The notes below the pieces were generated by a model. The model was given only the letters and a program-made list of their open reading frames with translations. It made no database searches and was not told the DNA's origin. From the NCBI GenBank assembly GCA_036365455.1, contig JAWQUS010000007.1, positions 21,654,001 through 21,718,000 on the forward strand: a stretch of 64,000 nt of DNA, given 5' to 3'. Each line of letters begins with the position of its first letter. Positions within the stretch are counted from its first letter, which is position 1. This document shows, piece by piece, positions 11,171 to 20,870 of this stretch. Made by a program: the position numbers and the translations under genes. This DNA comes from Macrosoma leucophasiata (Eukaryota; Arthropoda; Insecta; Lepidoptera; Hedylidae).

Positions 11171-12800
11171 CTTACTTTTAGTATTGTTAATAAGTACCTA
11201 CATGAAAATATAAAAACTTTGTGAAATGTCATGTGAACTACTTGTTTGCCTCTTTAAATTTTCAAACATTGCATATTCGATACAACTAATTTCCCAACGC
11301 GGGTATCAGAACCCAAACCTCACTCCGAACAATAGTGTTCTTATGAAGCTATTAAATCTGCCAAAATAAGTCCTAAGTTTGTTTTAAACGATCCATCCAT
11401 CATAATATAAATGAAACATATGAATATAATTAACACAGCAATAATAAACAATGTATCAAAGATTTTAAACAAAGTTGAGACTGAGACGATAAATTTAGGA
11501 GTCCATTTAGAGGCAGCGTAATTCAAAATGGTGGCTGTCAAAACATCTTAAGAGGGGTTCCCCTCCACATAATTAATGTACATTAACACCTAAGATGTAG
11601 GTGCGTTTTATAATAATCGCAGAAGACAAGCTTAGAGATGTTTGCGGTATATTATGGGGTGATTGTGTTAACGTAACACACGGGCATTGCGTTTGGAAAG
11701 CATTATATCCCTATAATGTACAATATTATGTTGAGTATTGTATGAGAAATACTTAGAATACGGCGACTATGGTAAAATTCCAGCAACAAAACGTCAGCAC
11801 TTCATTAAACAATCTTTGTTCCACGACTTTCGAGAGTTTATTTTTATAGGTACCAAACTCAACTTGGTTCAGTATGTTAAATATTAAATTTAGTGCTACG
11901 AAATTACTTGTAGTATGTTTGATATTTATTCGAATCGATAATTTCCGAATTTAATCTTCATGTGTAGTTGCGTAACGTGTAATTTTTTTTTCAGACTTGA
12001 TATATTTATGTGTATCGTGTGTAGTCTTATATATAAATCTACTTATATTACTCAGCAGGTGCTCGTTTATAGCATTTAGCCTTATTGTTAAACGGGAGTA
12101 GGTATTATCGAGGAAGATTACCGTCATCCAAATATTTTGTCAAACCATCCCATAAACCTTCATGACCTACCGATCTTCCTTCGATGGTACCTTCATTTTT
12201 ACTGTTACTTTAATTTAATAATCAATATTTATAATGTAACTATAACTACTTACCTAATCTAAGAACGGCGACTACCTACATTTTGTATTATAACATTGTT
12301 GCATGTTTCTCGATAAGTGACGTGTTTGTCTTTCTGGGAAATATATGTCTTTAAACCGAACCGAATGTACTAAATAACTTATTATCGTGGACAAAGCGGA
12401 CGAAGCTAATGAACTTTGACGCATATTGGGATTACAATCTTCTTGTAGTATCTAATCTCTACTTAATTAACTTCATTACTATGCATTATACGTAATAGTA
12501 AAACATGTTACATTACAAAACATTATATTTTCGGTTCAAAGTTTATACTACCATTGATGCTATACAATAAATATTTCAATAAGAACAAGTTAAATTTTAT
12601 TATTATTTCGTTGTATAACCTTTAGGTCTGTATGTTTCGTCGTAGTCCCTTCATGAATATAAGATGTTGTGGTCTAAGTCGTCTCACTAACATTTAACTT
12701 TGGTAGATAAGATTCTGTTTAACCCTAAAGTACACTGAAGTTGTGATTCAGATAACACATTTGTTTTCCATTAATATGTGATTCTATATTAAGAAAAGTT
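11171..12800. other. AT-rich stretch left of the zinc-finger exons, nothing recognised
   Basis: Presumably intron or flank of the Senseless/Gfi1 gene. No further finger exon was found. Confidence 0.5.
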
Positions 12801-13188
12801 TTGTCCGTGACTTTGGTCAGCTACCGCATTAAAAGTATTTATACAAGGAACGGATTGCCTTTCATTGAAAAAATGATAAAAGGCATGCTCCGTTGGTTCG
12901 GGCATATAAAAAGAATGTCGAATGAGCGAATGACTAAACAGATATACAATGCGAATGTGGATGGTTGCAGAGTCCCAGGAAGACCAAGACTGACCTACCA
13001 TGACCAAATAGGTCGAGTTCTGTCTGATGGTGGGGTCAGAGAAAAGTCTTAGGAATCGGCGTGCATGTATGAAGAGAATGATGAAGGTAGACGAGGCACG
13101 AAAGGTTTGTCAGGACCGGGATATCTGGCGCTCTACACTCTCTGCCTACCCCGTTAGGGACCTGGCGTGAAGATACATACATACATAC
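12801..13188 (+). mobile_element. non-LTR retrotransposon 3' end (family D)
   Basis: Reads YTRNGLPFIEKMIKGMLRWF then GHIKRMSNERMTKQIYNANV and GRPRLTYHDQIGRVLSD. A small insertion near 13,045 breaks the frame before the final KVCQDRDIWRSTLSAYPVRD. It ends with an (ACAT)n tail at 13170-13188 and lies just left of the Senseless/Gfi1 exons. Confidence 0.85.
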
Positions 13189-13356
13189 GGAATGCTTATT
13201 TTATTTAAATTACTTTAGAATATGTAGGTAATACCTAATACTTTGTAAAAATTGCGGAATTTGCATCATCGCGATTGATACGAATTTCGCAATCGCAAGT
13301 GCGAGCATGTTTGATGCGTATCGGCTGAAGGGTTTAAGAATTAGCATTCCACTTAC

Positions 13357-13538
13357 CAGTGTGTATATAAGTATGCTTCTTCATATCACTTTTCTGGTGG
13401 AACCGTTTCCCGCAATATTGGCAAGGGTACGGTCTGGTGTCGGAGTGGATCAGCAGGTGGGTTGAGAGGGTACTGGACCGCTTGAATGTTTTCCCACATT
13501 GCTTGCACTCAAACACCTTCTCGACGCTGTGGACGGCC
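13357..13538 (-). CDS. sens: Senseless/Gfi1-family protein, next exon (end of finger 2, fingers 3-4)
   Basis: Exon of 182 bp joined to the previous one across a 206-bp intron. The acceptor is CCTGTTCCAG|GGCC and the donor CACACTG|GTAAGT. The split codon restores finger 2 as SLSQHR+AVHSVEK and runs on in frame into finger 3 ([21 protein letters not shown]) and finger 4 ([21 protein letters not shown]), joined by the linker HSDTRPYP. This linker and these fingers are nearly invariant between vertebrate Gfi1 and insect Senseless. Beyond the donor the frame reads KWNANS and stops, which is intron, so the gene continues leftward. Gfi1 has two further fingers beginning EKPHKC. I did not find them between 1 and 13,356, so they lie outside the window or I missed them. 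Confidence 0.9.
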
Positions 13539-13744
13539 CTGGAACAGGGAGAGAGCTGAAGGGACGGTCTACTTTTTTTTTGATTGACAGTCTAAAATAT
13601 ATTTTGGGGTAAAAATCGCTTCAGAGTGAGTGTTCAAGACTTCAATGAATATTACACCATATTATTATTTCCTAACTCTGACTTCGAAGTCAGAGTTAGG
13701 TTAGGCACTATTAGGTCAAAATATAATAAATATATAAGACTCAC
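13539..13744 (-). other. short intron of the Senseless/Gfi1 gene with a perfect 30-bp palindrome
   Basis: Bounded by GTGAGT (donor at 13744) and TTCCAG (acceptor at 13539). It splits finger 2 after the Gln-His of its recognition helix region. Positions 13671-13700 are a perfect palindrome made of CCTAACTCTGACTTC followed by its exact reverse complement. The rest is AT-rich with no coding signal. Confidence 0.85.
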
Positions 13745-14399
13745 CTATGTTGACTAAGACTGATCTCATGTCCAAATGTCTTACTACACAGTTCACAAGC
13801 AAACGGCCGTTTTCCATTATGTGATCTTCTGGCATGGACTTCTAAGCCGTGTGGGGTGCTGAACATTTTCTCACATTTGACGCAAGAATACACGTCTCCT
13901 ATTTGCAATGGTCTGGACAAAGGGCTGGGTGTGCCCAAGACAGCTGCCCGCAGTCTTAATAATTCAGGTCCAGCTGCTTGAACATGAACTGCTTGTAAAT
14001 ATAGATTGCTGTAACCGCCCCACCCAGGGAGGCCAAGACTGCCAGCATCTCGGAGAAACTCCGCAAAGGGTAGCGGCGGGTATAGGAATGGCCTTTGCGG
14101 TTGCATTCTTGGTGCATCTGGTCTGAGAAGAGCACTGACTGAAAACGCTTCAGAACGCTTCAACGGTGGGGAAGAGTCGGGAGGTCTTCGTGGAGATGAC
14201 GGCGGGGAATCCACTTCAAGTTCAGGGGATGTCGAGCGGACTGATCTTGGGGATTGAGGCGAGGGTGCCCAGCATGGACTACCACATCGAGAGGTGGGTG
14301 AAACATCCTCAGCTCGCATCGTTTCATTGTGGTGGGATTCTTCTTCTTCTTCATCTGTACGCTCACCAACTAGTCGATTAATACCGAATTTTATTTCAT
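13745..14399 (-). CDS. sens: Senseless/Gfi1-family C2H2 zinc-finger protein, internal exon (eh1-like motif, fingers 1-2)
   Basis: Internal coding exon of 655 bp, read as 2 nt + 217 codons + 2 nt. It follows an acceptor (pyrimidine-rich tract ending TTGTTGCAG) and ends at donor CATAG|GTGAGT. The protein part has an acidic run (DEEEEE), a long Ser/Pro/Arg-rich stretch, the motif FSVSALL at about residues 86-92, a Leu/Pro/Gly region, then finger 1 ([22 protein letters not shown]) and most of finger 2 ([18 protein letters not shown]). The finger sequences match what I know of Gfi1/Senseless, nuclear DNA-binding proteins that in flies act downstream of proneural factors in sensory precursors. A Met codon at 14412 lies inside the splice-acceptor tract, so I did not use it as a start. 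No SNAG-type start exon was recognised to the right. The paralogue senseless-2 is an alternative identity. Confidence 0.88.
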
Positions 14400-14655
14400 C
14401 TGCAACAAACAAAAAATGTATTGAATATTGTTTATTAATATTTTAATAGTCACATACGGTTTCGAGAAAGCTCTAAACCGTAGATATTTATTTAGGTATT
14501 TACTGTTCTGTTGCACACACTCATAAGTAGTTAATACTTCTTGTGTCCGCCGTGGCAATTAGAATGTATCCGAAGTACCGAAATAGTGTCAAAGATAATA
14601 CATATTTTTTATAATTATGTGTGTACATAAGAAAGGAAGGAATTTGGAAATTCAT

Positions 14656-14813
14656 GTATGGCCCCGTATTAACTATCACAGAGATATACTTAATAACTAG
14701 GGTCTCAAGGGTGACTGTAAGGACTGTTTAGCCTACACCTAGGCTGCATTTATCAATTAACATCAATGAGAATTGCGAGCTTGTTTGCCACCTTCGTTAC
14801 ATAAATAAAAACA
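14656..14813 (+). repeat. family A, diverged 5'-truncated copy
   Basis: ATGGCCCCGTATTAACTATC through AGGCTGCATTTATC to CTTGTTTGCCACCTTCG and a short A-rich tail. It lies just upstream of the Senseless/Gfi1 exons. Confidence 0.65.
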
Positions 14814-14871
14814 TCTTTACAAGAAATTCCTATTTCAATGATTCGTTCAACAAACGCACAATTATTGATCC

Positions 14872-15130
14872 TCAGAATTCGTCACCCATAAAATGGACAA
14901 ATGCATTTGGCAATTGTTTGGCAAAGGACAATGAACGCCCCCGGGCCAGAGAAAAAGCGCAGGTGCCACACTTGTCGCTCCCGATGAAATGAGCCGTATC
15001 ATGTCGCAGCAGCAAATTGACTTTCATCTGTTCTAACCCTCGCCCAACCCCAATAATTAACACGTCGGGTCGGAGGGACCCCAATCTCTTTTTTACAATT
15101 CACTAATCCACGGGCGCGACTAAACTTGCC
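14872..15130. promoter_or_regulatory. candidate regulatory block upstream of the Senseless/Gfi1 exons
   Basis: A unique block, GC-richer than its surroundings, starting about 470 bp upstream of the first recognised exon. It contains the proneural-type E-box GCAGGTGC at 14959-14966 and other CANNTG sites (CATTTG, CACTTG, CATCTG). In Drosophila senseless is a direct target of Achaete/Scute through E-boxes of the RCAGSTG kind. Regulatory function here is inferred from composition, motif and position only. Confidence 0.3.
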
Positions 15131-15354
15131 CGATGCTCAGTTTTGTTTGGCTTGGTTCTTGATTCTATTGTTACTTGTGTTTGCTCGTGGGGTGTGGAAG
15201 AAACGGTATTTAGGTTACATGTGTTGTTTAAGTGTGTTTATGCATTCGATCTGCCATTTCTGGTACGTTTGGAATATGTGATTGTTTGTTTAGCTTTGTT
15301 TGTTTTATTGGAAACAATGAAACGTTATTGTTCAAAAAATATTAATGAATGCTG

Positions 15355-15765
15355 CATATATCTATGCTATGGACGTTGACATTATTTGATTTTTCACGAC
15401 AATCTGTACTAGATTTAAGCTTTCATTTAAAAGAGCTCTTACTGAGTTTGTTGGGTAGCGGAGTTCTTCTCAGTAGTGACTGCACTTGGAACTCTGCTAA
15501 GTGAATAACATTGATCTTGACGAATAAGTTTTTCTTTTTCTTCAATTATTATCATTGAAGGAATTGAAAAATTTTATGATTATTATGTTTTAACCAAATA
15601 GTTTTAATTTTAATTTTTAATTTACTATTAATATATGATTTTTCTTTACTATATGTAATGGTTATTCGCTCTAGGTAGTTTATGATTTATTGACGTTTTG
15701 AAAGTATCTGTAAAGATCTATTCGAAATAAAAATATTTTCTATTTCTATTTCTATTTCTGTAGAA
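15355..15765 (+). mobile_element. LINE 3' region, family E
   Basis: Parallel to 8.9-9.5 kb, ending GATCTATTCGAAATAAAAAT then (TATTTC)n. The variable-length pentamer/hexamer tail fits target-primed retrotransposition. Confidence 0.65.
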
Positions 15766-15770
15766 TATGG

Positions 15771-16189
15771 TTTCGTTTAAATTTATATTTTGTCTTTTAA
15801 ACAAAAAGATTACCATAATTTATATAAAATATTAGTCACAGTAAAAAGTTGTCTCTGTAATTGGTAATTCACTACGTTTTATTATTTGTAACACATTTCT
15901 GGATCAATTTATTTTATGTACGTATACGTTACATTATGTATGTATGTATACGTTACATTATCTTAACGATGTTTTTCGTCACTTACTCGCTTCGTAGGCA
16001 TATATAATATATTTTATACTTAAAATGATAGCATCGCTGGTGACGAGACGTAACGACTCCATCGACTACTAGCTGAAGAACTTTCTTCTAAGTAGGTACT
16101 GGAAGAGAATTTTTCCACTAGTGCAATCAGTCAACCGAACAATGGCAGTCAAACCATGCCAATAGGGCCGGTAGTAAGTGCTATAATGC
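15771..16189. other. no gene seen
   Basis: AT-rich with (TACG/ATGT) runs. Confidence 0.5.
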
Positions 16190-16328
16190 AAGATGGGCTA
16201 CGTCGTCCTGCGATAAAACTACCGTCGCTGCGATCGCCAAGCGTGGCGATTATGGCACATTCCCCTTATGGGAAGGGTTTGGTCCAGCAGTGGACGTCTT
16301 TCGGTTGATACGATGATCATCATCATCG
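16190..16328 (+). mobile_element. RTE-type LINE 3' tail, decayed
   Basis: GGTCCAGCAGTGGACGTCTT then TCGGTTGATACGATGATCAT with an (ATC)n tail, the well-known 3' end of lepidopteran RTE elements, with no coding part left. Confidence 0.65.
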
Positions 16329-16499
16329 CCTACTTTGTTAAATGCATAAAGACAATCCAGTTATGAATGGGTATTACAATATAAAATGACAAGTCATGTT
16401 CAGACTTCTTAGTTCAATTTTAATTAACAGAAACGTCAAGAGACCCTCCAATAAAGTTCATAGATCATCAAGAAACCATCAGCCAAGGCTCACGCTGTC

Positions 16500-16700
16500 C
16501 AAAAACAAACATCCATCTAGTCGAGACAAGTTACACTAATGAAGAGCGGACCCCATATCTGAAATGCAGCAGCTGTTCCTATCCCGAGCGGAACCAATCG
16601 GCCAGTTTCGGACAGGATCGGTGAACTTCGGAGGATTCGGCCGAAGTCGGCGATTTTGGCCCCATACAAAATTTCACGCTTTCCTCAATAGCCGATATTA
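16500..16700. promoter_or_regulatory. second GC-richer unique block with an E-box
   Basis: Unique, GC-rich DNA 2.2 kb upstream of the Senseless/Gfi1 exons. It contains the E-box GCAGCTG at 16569-16575 and repeated CGG/CGAAGTCGG-like stretches. No ORF or repeat match was seen. Whether it is an enhancer or non-coding first exon cannot be told from sequence alone. Confidence 0.2.
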
Positions 16701-17130
16701 AGGGGGTTGAGTCCGTACACTTGTTTATTTGTTCCCTGCGACGAAGTTTTATTACCCCATAGTATTTATTACATATTAATGGTTATTTAGCTTCATTGTT
16801 CCGCCCCGACAGTATGCTCGAATTCATGGGCTCGCAAAATATTCTATGGAGTAATGGGGTGAACGTAAAGACAGATATTGTGCTATTGTATGTGCAGTGT
16901 TATAAGATAATGAGGGTAATTTAAACTTTTGTTGTCTTGACAAGTTGATATTCATTCTAATATTAGGTTAAGTTTGCTATTACAGTAATTTTCTTTTTTT
17001 GTCATAGACCTCACCAACAACCAGTCCTCATAGGACAATGCAGACATTACAAATATCTACACAGTCGTGCGTGGTTTTTTAGCGTAACAGTCCAATATAC
17101 CTAACAGAAATACAAAAAAAACGACAAAAA
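16701..17130. other. no gene seen
   Basis: Unique AT-rich DNA. Confidence 0.5.
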
Positions 17131-17131
17131 A

Positions 17132-17205
17132 GTTTAGCAACTAATTTCAGACTGTTGCTTTTAGGTATCTGATTAGCAACTAACTTCACACTGTCGCTTT
17201 TATCT
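17132..17205. repeat. short tandem duplication
   Basis: TTAGCAACTAATTTCAGACT then GTTGCTTTTA, followed by a second diverged copy. Confidence 0.6.
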
Positions 17206-17230
17206 GTCGGTGTGCGCGCGCATCGTAAAA

Positions 17231-17347
17231 GTTCCGTTCAGGTGGTAATATACGGCCCTGTAATTTCCGGCACAGAGGTATAATACCTTAGACCTCAGGA
17301 GTGGCAACGCATCTGCATTGTCTTATGTAGATGTTTATAGGCTACAG
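17231..17347 (+). repeat. family A, internal fragment
   Basis: GTTCAGGTGGTAATATACGG to GTTTATAGGCTACAG. Both ends are missing. Confidence 0.65.
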
Positions 17348-17480
17348 TATTACTTACTTATTAGGCGTCTTGTTGCGACTCAATTTAGGCGCTGCCAAAA
17401 TTTTATTTCATTTGTCTTATGTGAAAGCGCGTATGAAGAAACGAGACAAAGCGTTTCAGTTTAGGTTGACAATAAAAGGT
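17348..17480 (+). repeat. possible dispersed repeat, weak
   Basis: CAATTTAGGCGCTGCCAAAA and CGCGTATGAAGAAACGAGAC resemble 54225-54325. The shared order suggests an old element; the 132-codon frame here is not recognisable. Confidence 0.35.
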
Positions 17481-17875
17481 CATAGTACCGCAAAAGTGTT
17501 TGATGTGTTTGTATTGAAGTTCACAATTTCGTCGTACGTCAAAGATTGCACGTATTGCGTGTCATTTTTCAAGATTCTAGATAAACGAAGATCATCTTAT
17601 CAAATCTATAGAATGGAAATCCCAATAATATTTCTTCTTGTTTCTTCGATTGACAGTAATTATTGGTACTTACAAACTATTTATTTAGGGAAGTTGATCA
17701 ATTGCATTATTTTACGAAAGTTTTCGTGAAATGCGAGAGATATGTAATAAAGAAAAAATGGAGAACAAATTTCAGTTCGGGAACGACCTTTTTTCTTAGT
17801 CGTTTAGTTGCAGCAATTAGGCTAGGCTGACTGGGGTGCCAAATTGCTAAGTATCGCGGCATACGTATACTAATC

Positions 17876-18150
17876 AGCGCGCATGTCCCCGCGGCTGGTG
17901 TAGATCGCTGATAAGCGATCTGCTTGGTTAAGCGATCTGCTTGGTTAAGCGATCTGCTTGGTTAAGCGATCTGCTTGGTTAAGCGATCTGCTTGGTTAAG
18001 CGATCTGCTTGGTTAAGCGATCTGCTTGGTTAAGCGATCTGCTTGGTTAAGCGATCTGCTTGGTTAAGCGATCTGCTTGGTTAAGCGATCTGCTTGGTTA
18101 AGCGATACGGGCGCGGTCGAGTGTGTGATGGTTGACCGCTAGTGGCAGTA
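17876..18150 (+). repeat. family B SINE head carrying a minisatellite
   Basis: GCGCGCATGTCCCCGCGGCT head, then 17-bp tandem copies, then ACGGGCGCGGTCGAGTGTGT and GACCGCTAGTGGCA. Body and tail are missing and no target-site duplication was seen. Confidence 0.8.
17912..18106. repeat. 17-bp minisatellite, 11.5 perfect copies
   Basis: Unit TAAGCGATCTGCTTGGT repeated 11 times plus 8 bases, with no mismatch that I can see. The unit equals the region between the two TTAAGC-like points of the SINE head, so it probably arose by slippage or unequal exchange within the SINE. Confidence 0.95.
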
Positions 18151-19012
18151 GAAAAGGAGACATTGGTAGGTGTAACCTAATTTTAGAATGAATATCAAAC
18201 AGTTCAGCACCGCACTTACCATTGTAGAGTTTTTAATTATTATGTTTTACCAATACATGCAATCCGATATGTATTAGTGACACCACCATACATTCTCCCA
18301 AACACAAGTCCATTCCAACTTGAGTTATAACGTTTTCCAGTTAACCCTATTACAGCCGGTGCATTTTTAGCCAAACATTGCATTAGAGTCATTAACGTCG
18401 GGCTATTTGCCGGGCTAATGCAATTTTAATTATAAGAGGCGTGGCGCACCGCAAATTGCCGTGCATCCAGATTATTTTTCAGAGGGCTTTTAACAAATTA
18501 AAAATACGTGTAGCTGCAAAATTTGGTTGCATGCATTCGCGGGTTAGCATAGCAGTTAAGCTCGTAAAAAATGATTAATGTTTTATCTGATGCTACGTAT
18601 ATAATCAAAGAGCTACGTGTTTACCTTGACAGTTTTGATCATCGTAATGTGTTCCTTTTATTAGGGTTGCTGGCAACATGTGTTTTTTTTCGTTGTAGTT
18701 CAAAACTAAAAATGACATGGAATCGAGATGAATCATCTTTTAGTCTATGATCATAATTTGTAATTCCGTAAATTAATTCCTTAGGAGTATAATTGTATAT
18801 AAGCATAGTGTCTTGCTTCATTGGCTAGCAGTAATCTGCTATTTTGAAGTTCCGAGTTCGATTAAAAATTCAAAGGAATTCATTTATTGGGGCTACATTC
18901 GGACACTTACGAAGGTCATTAAAAACAATTATGTTTTCAATGTTTTTAATTGTTAACGAATAATTTGTCAATGACAGTTACGGTTAATTAGATCTAAATT
19001 AAGGCTACGAGC
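18151..19012. other. no gene; a possibly conserved patch
   Basis: 18350-18500 holds a balanced, repeat-free patch (GCTAATGCAATTTTAATTAT, GAGGCGTGGCGCACCGC). At 18825-18865 a GAGTTCGATTA B-box-like string may be a SINE relic. Confidence 0.35.
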
Positions 19013-19090
19013 ACAGGACAAATATGAACAGTATGGAAACTACGTACAAAACGTTCGAAACGGAACACTAACACAAAAACGTGCATTGAC
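19013..19090 (+). repeat. short dispersed repeat J
   Basis: GGACAAATATGAACAGTATG, AAAACGTTCGAAACG and ACACTAACACAAA match 35222-35300. Confidence 0.6.
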
Positions 19091-19102
19091 GCTCGACGTA
19101 GC

Positions 19103-19396
19103 GATTGTTCAGTATCTACCCAGACGAAGTCGTGGGCGCAGCTAGTATAAAAGTAAGCCTAAGTTACTCCTTATTACATAAGCTATCTGCCAGTGAACGT
19201 CCCGTCAAAATGAATCAAGCGGTAATCGGTTCCCAAGATTAGCACCGCCAAACAGACAGACAGACAGACTGACAGATAAAAATTGTAAAAAATGTTGTTT
19301 TGGTACATGTACCGTGTATACATACATATGCATTTAGTAAAAAGCGGTTATTTTAATATTACAAACAGACACTCCAATTTTATTAATTTGTATAGA
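19103..19396 (-). mobile_element. Helitron (Lep1-like), 3' end truncated
   Basis: CAGCTAGTATAAAAGTAAGC through GACAGACAGACAGACTGACA to TTGTATAGA. The TC end at 19396 is followed by T. The terminal CTAG arm of the palindrome is missing to the left. Confidence 0.7.
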
Positions 19397-20066
19397 TTAC
19401 TCATAGGGTACAGTGCTACGAGTATATATGCATATAATAGCCTATTATTGTTACATCATTTTATACTACTGATGATAGGATTTATACTTTTAAAACATCG
19501 ACATATTACGTGAGCACCAAACGCGTACCATAACGATAAAAGGCTCAACATGCGTCGATAAATCGATAGAATTTGAATCTTATCATGTACTAACTCATCG
19601 CGTTTAAGACCTTCAAAATACAACTTTGATTATATTAATGCCCCGTAACATGGATTACAGTGAATAAATCCAGTATGATTAAGCCCGAGGTTTGTGATAA
19701 GTTCAAATGATTTTTCAACACTACGACGAGCTATTGGGAGTGGAGCGGGTAGAAGGGAACGCTAGATGTCACGTGTCACCAATCAGAAGCCCCAAAACTA
19801 TGTGTGAGTGATTCGTTGTGATACAACACAAAAACAATGAGATTATTTTACCATATTTTCGTCATTTACAGTTCAAGATTTGGGTAATCCATGCCGATAA
19901 ATGGGATTAATAAAATTATTGCGACTGATAAAAGACATTAAAAGTGAATGATAACATTTGATTTATACGTAGGTATTTATTATTTCGATTTATTACATTA
20001 ATTGTGTTTGCGTGAACGAATTTTAACTCAAATGTAATTTAATAAAGAATACAAAGTTTTGATATA
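19397..20066. other. no gene seen
   Basis: Unique AT-rich DNA between a Helitron and a MITE. Confidence 0.5.
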
Positions 20067-20605
20067 CAAGGTGTAACCGCAAGGTTCAACAATATTTCAA
20101 CAGTCCATGCCTATACTGATGATGACTTCATTCTTCGAGGTCTTTTTCTCCAGAGAATGTAAAATCATCAGTTACTACTAGTCAAACTTTGATACAAATT
20201 TTAAGAGTTTCAACTCTGACAAGAACAGCTCATAGCATATATCAGTCGAATGCGAACGCTACGCGTGTGTGCGTAGTACCTACTGCGTAGGTATGAATTG
20301 CGGAGATGTTGCATTTCATACGCACACTCGGGGAACACGCGTACCGTTCGCCTCACCGTCACGTCACCACGCACGGTATATGCACAGTATATAGTGTGCA
20401 TCTATCTACTGTGGTATGTGTGTGTGAAATGCTGAGCGTTGTCATTGAGGTGTTAGGGTTGTTAAATAAAATAACAAATAATTAATTTTTAAACTTTGTA
20501 CCAAAAAAAACTTGTGATTTCATCGTTATTGTTTACGTTAAATGATTTGAGACTTGATATAGATGAACATCTCTCAATATTGTTGGACCTTGCCGTTACA
20601 CCTTG
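20067..20605. mobile_element. MITE with TA duplication and internal foldback
   Basis: Ends CAAGGTGTAACCGCAAGGTT and the complement AACCTTGCSGTTACACCTTG-like at the right, about 32-bp arms with few mismatches, flanked by TA on both sides (Tc1/mariner-type). Inside, GCGAACGCTACGCGTG and CACGCGTACCGTTCGC form a second, nested inverted repeat at 20250-20355. Confidence 0.8.
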
Positions 20606-20724
20606 TACAACTTCATAACAGAGTTATCATAATCCACGATTGTCCATTTACTGTACATATTGTACTTACAATCTAGATATGTATACAAAAATCAATTAGG
20701 TACTGTACTTGTACCTACTCGAGG

Positions 20725-20870
20725 ACGGCTGGACCGATTTGGCCAATTAAGGTTTTTAAAATTTGCCCAATTTAGGTTTTGAATTATTTTTGGAAGTCCA
20801 GGGAAGGTTTAAAATGTAAAGGAAGAGGAAATATGAACAAAATATGAACAAAAAGTAAAAGCTAGCATTA
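20725..20870 (+). mobile_element. Helitron second-subfamily relic
   Basis: GGACGGCTGGACCGATTTGG and GGAAGTCCAGGGAAGGTTTA as at 44.9 kb, with both ends lost. Confidence 0.55.

Noticed and set aside
14160..14381. ORFs overlapping the zinc-finger exon on both strands
   Set aside because: Shadows of the GC-rich exon; only the minus frame joining across the intron encodes C2H2 fingers.
14400..14412. Met codon as the start of the Senseless/Gfi1 protein
   Set aside because: It lies in the TTTGTTGCAG splice-acceptor tract; the exon starts at 14399.
17331..17729. 132-codon ORF
   Set aside because: No recognisable domain, begins within a family A fragment, and part resembles a non-coding repeat at 54.2 kb.
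17912..18106. CRISPR-like array
   Set aside because: The 17-bp units are contiguous with no spacers, and the context is a eukaryotic SINE.
17876..18150. functional 5S rRNA gene
   Set aside because: Only the promoter-like section resembles 5S; length and flanks are those of a SINE, and the array disrupts it.
20210..20401. Arg/Tyr-rich ORF
   Set aside because: Lies in the inner foldback of a MITE.
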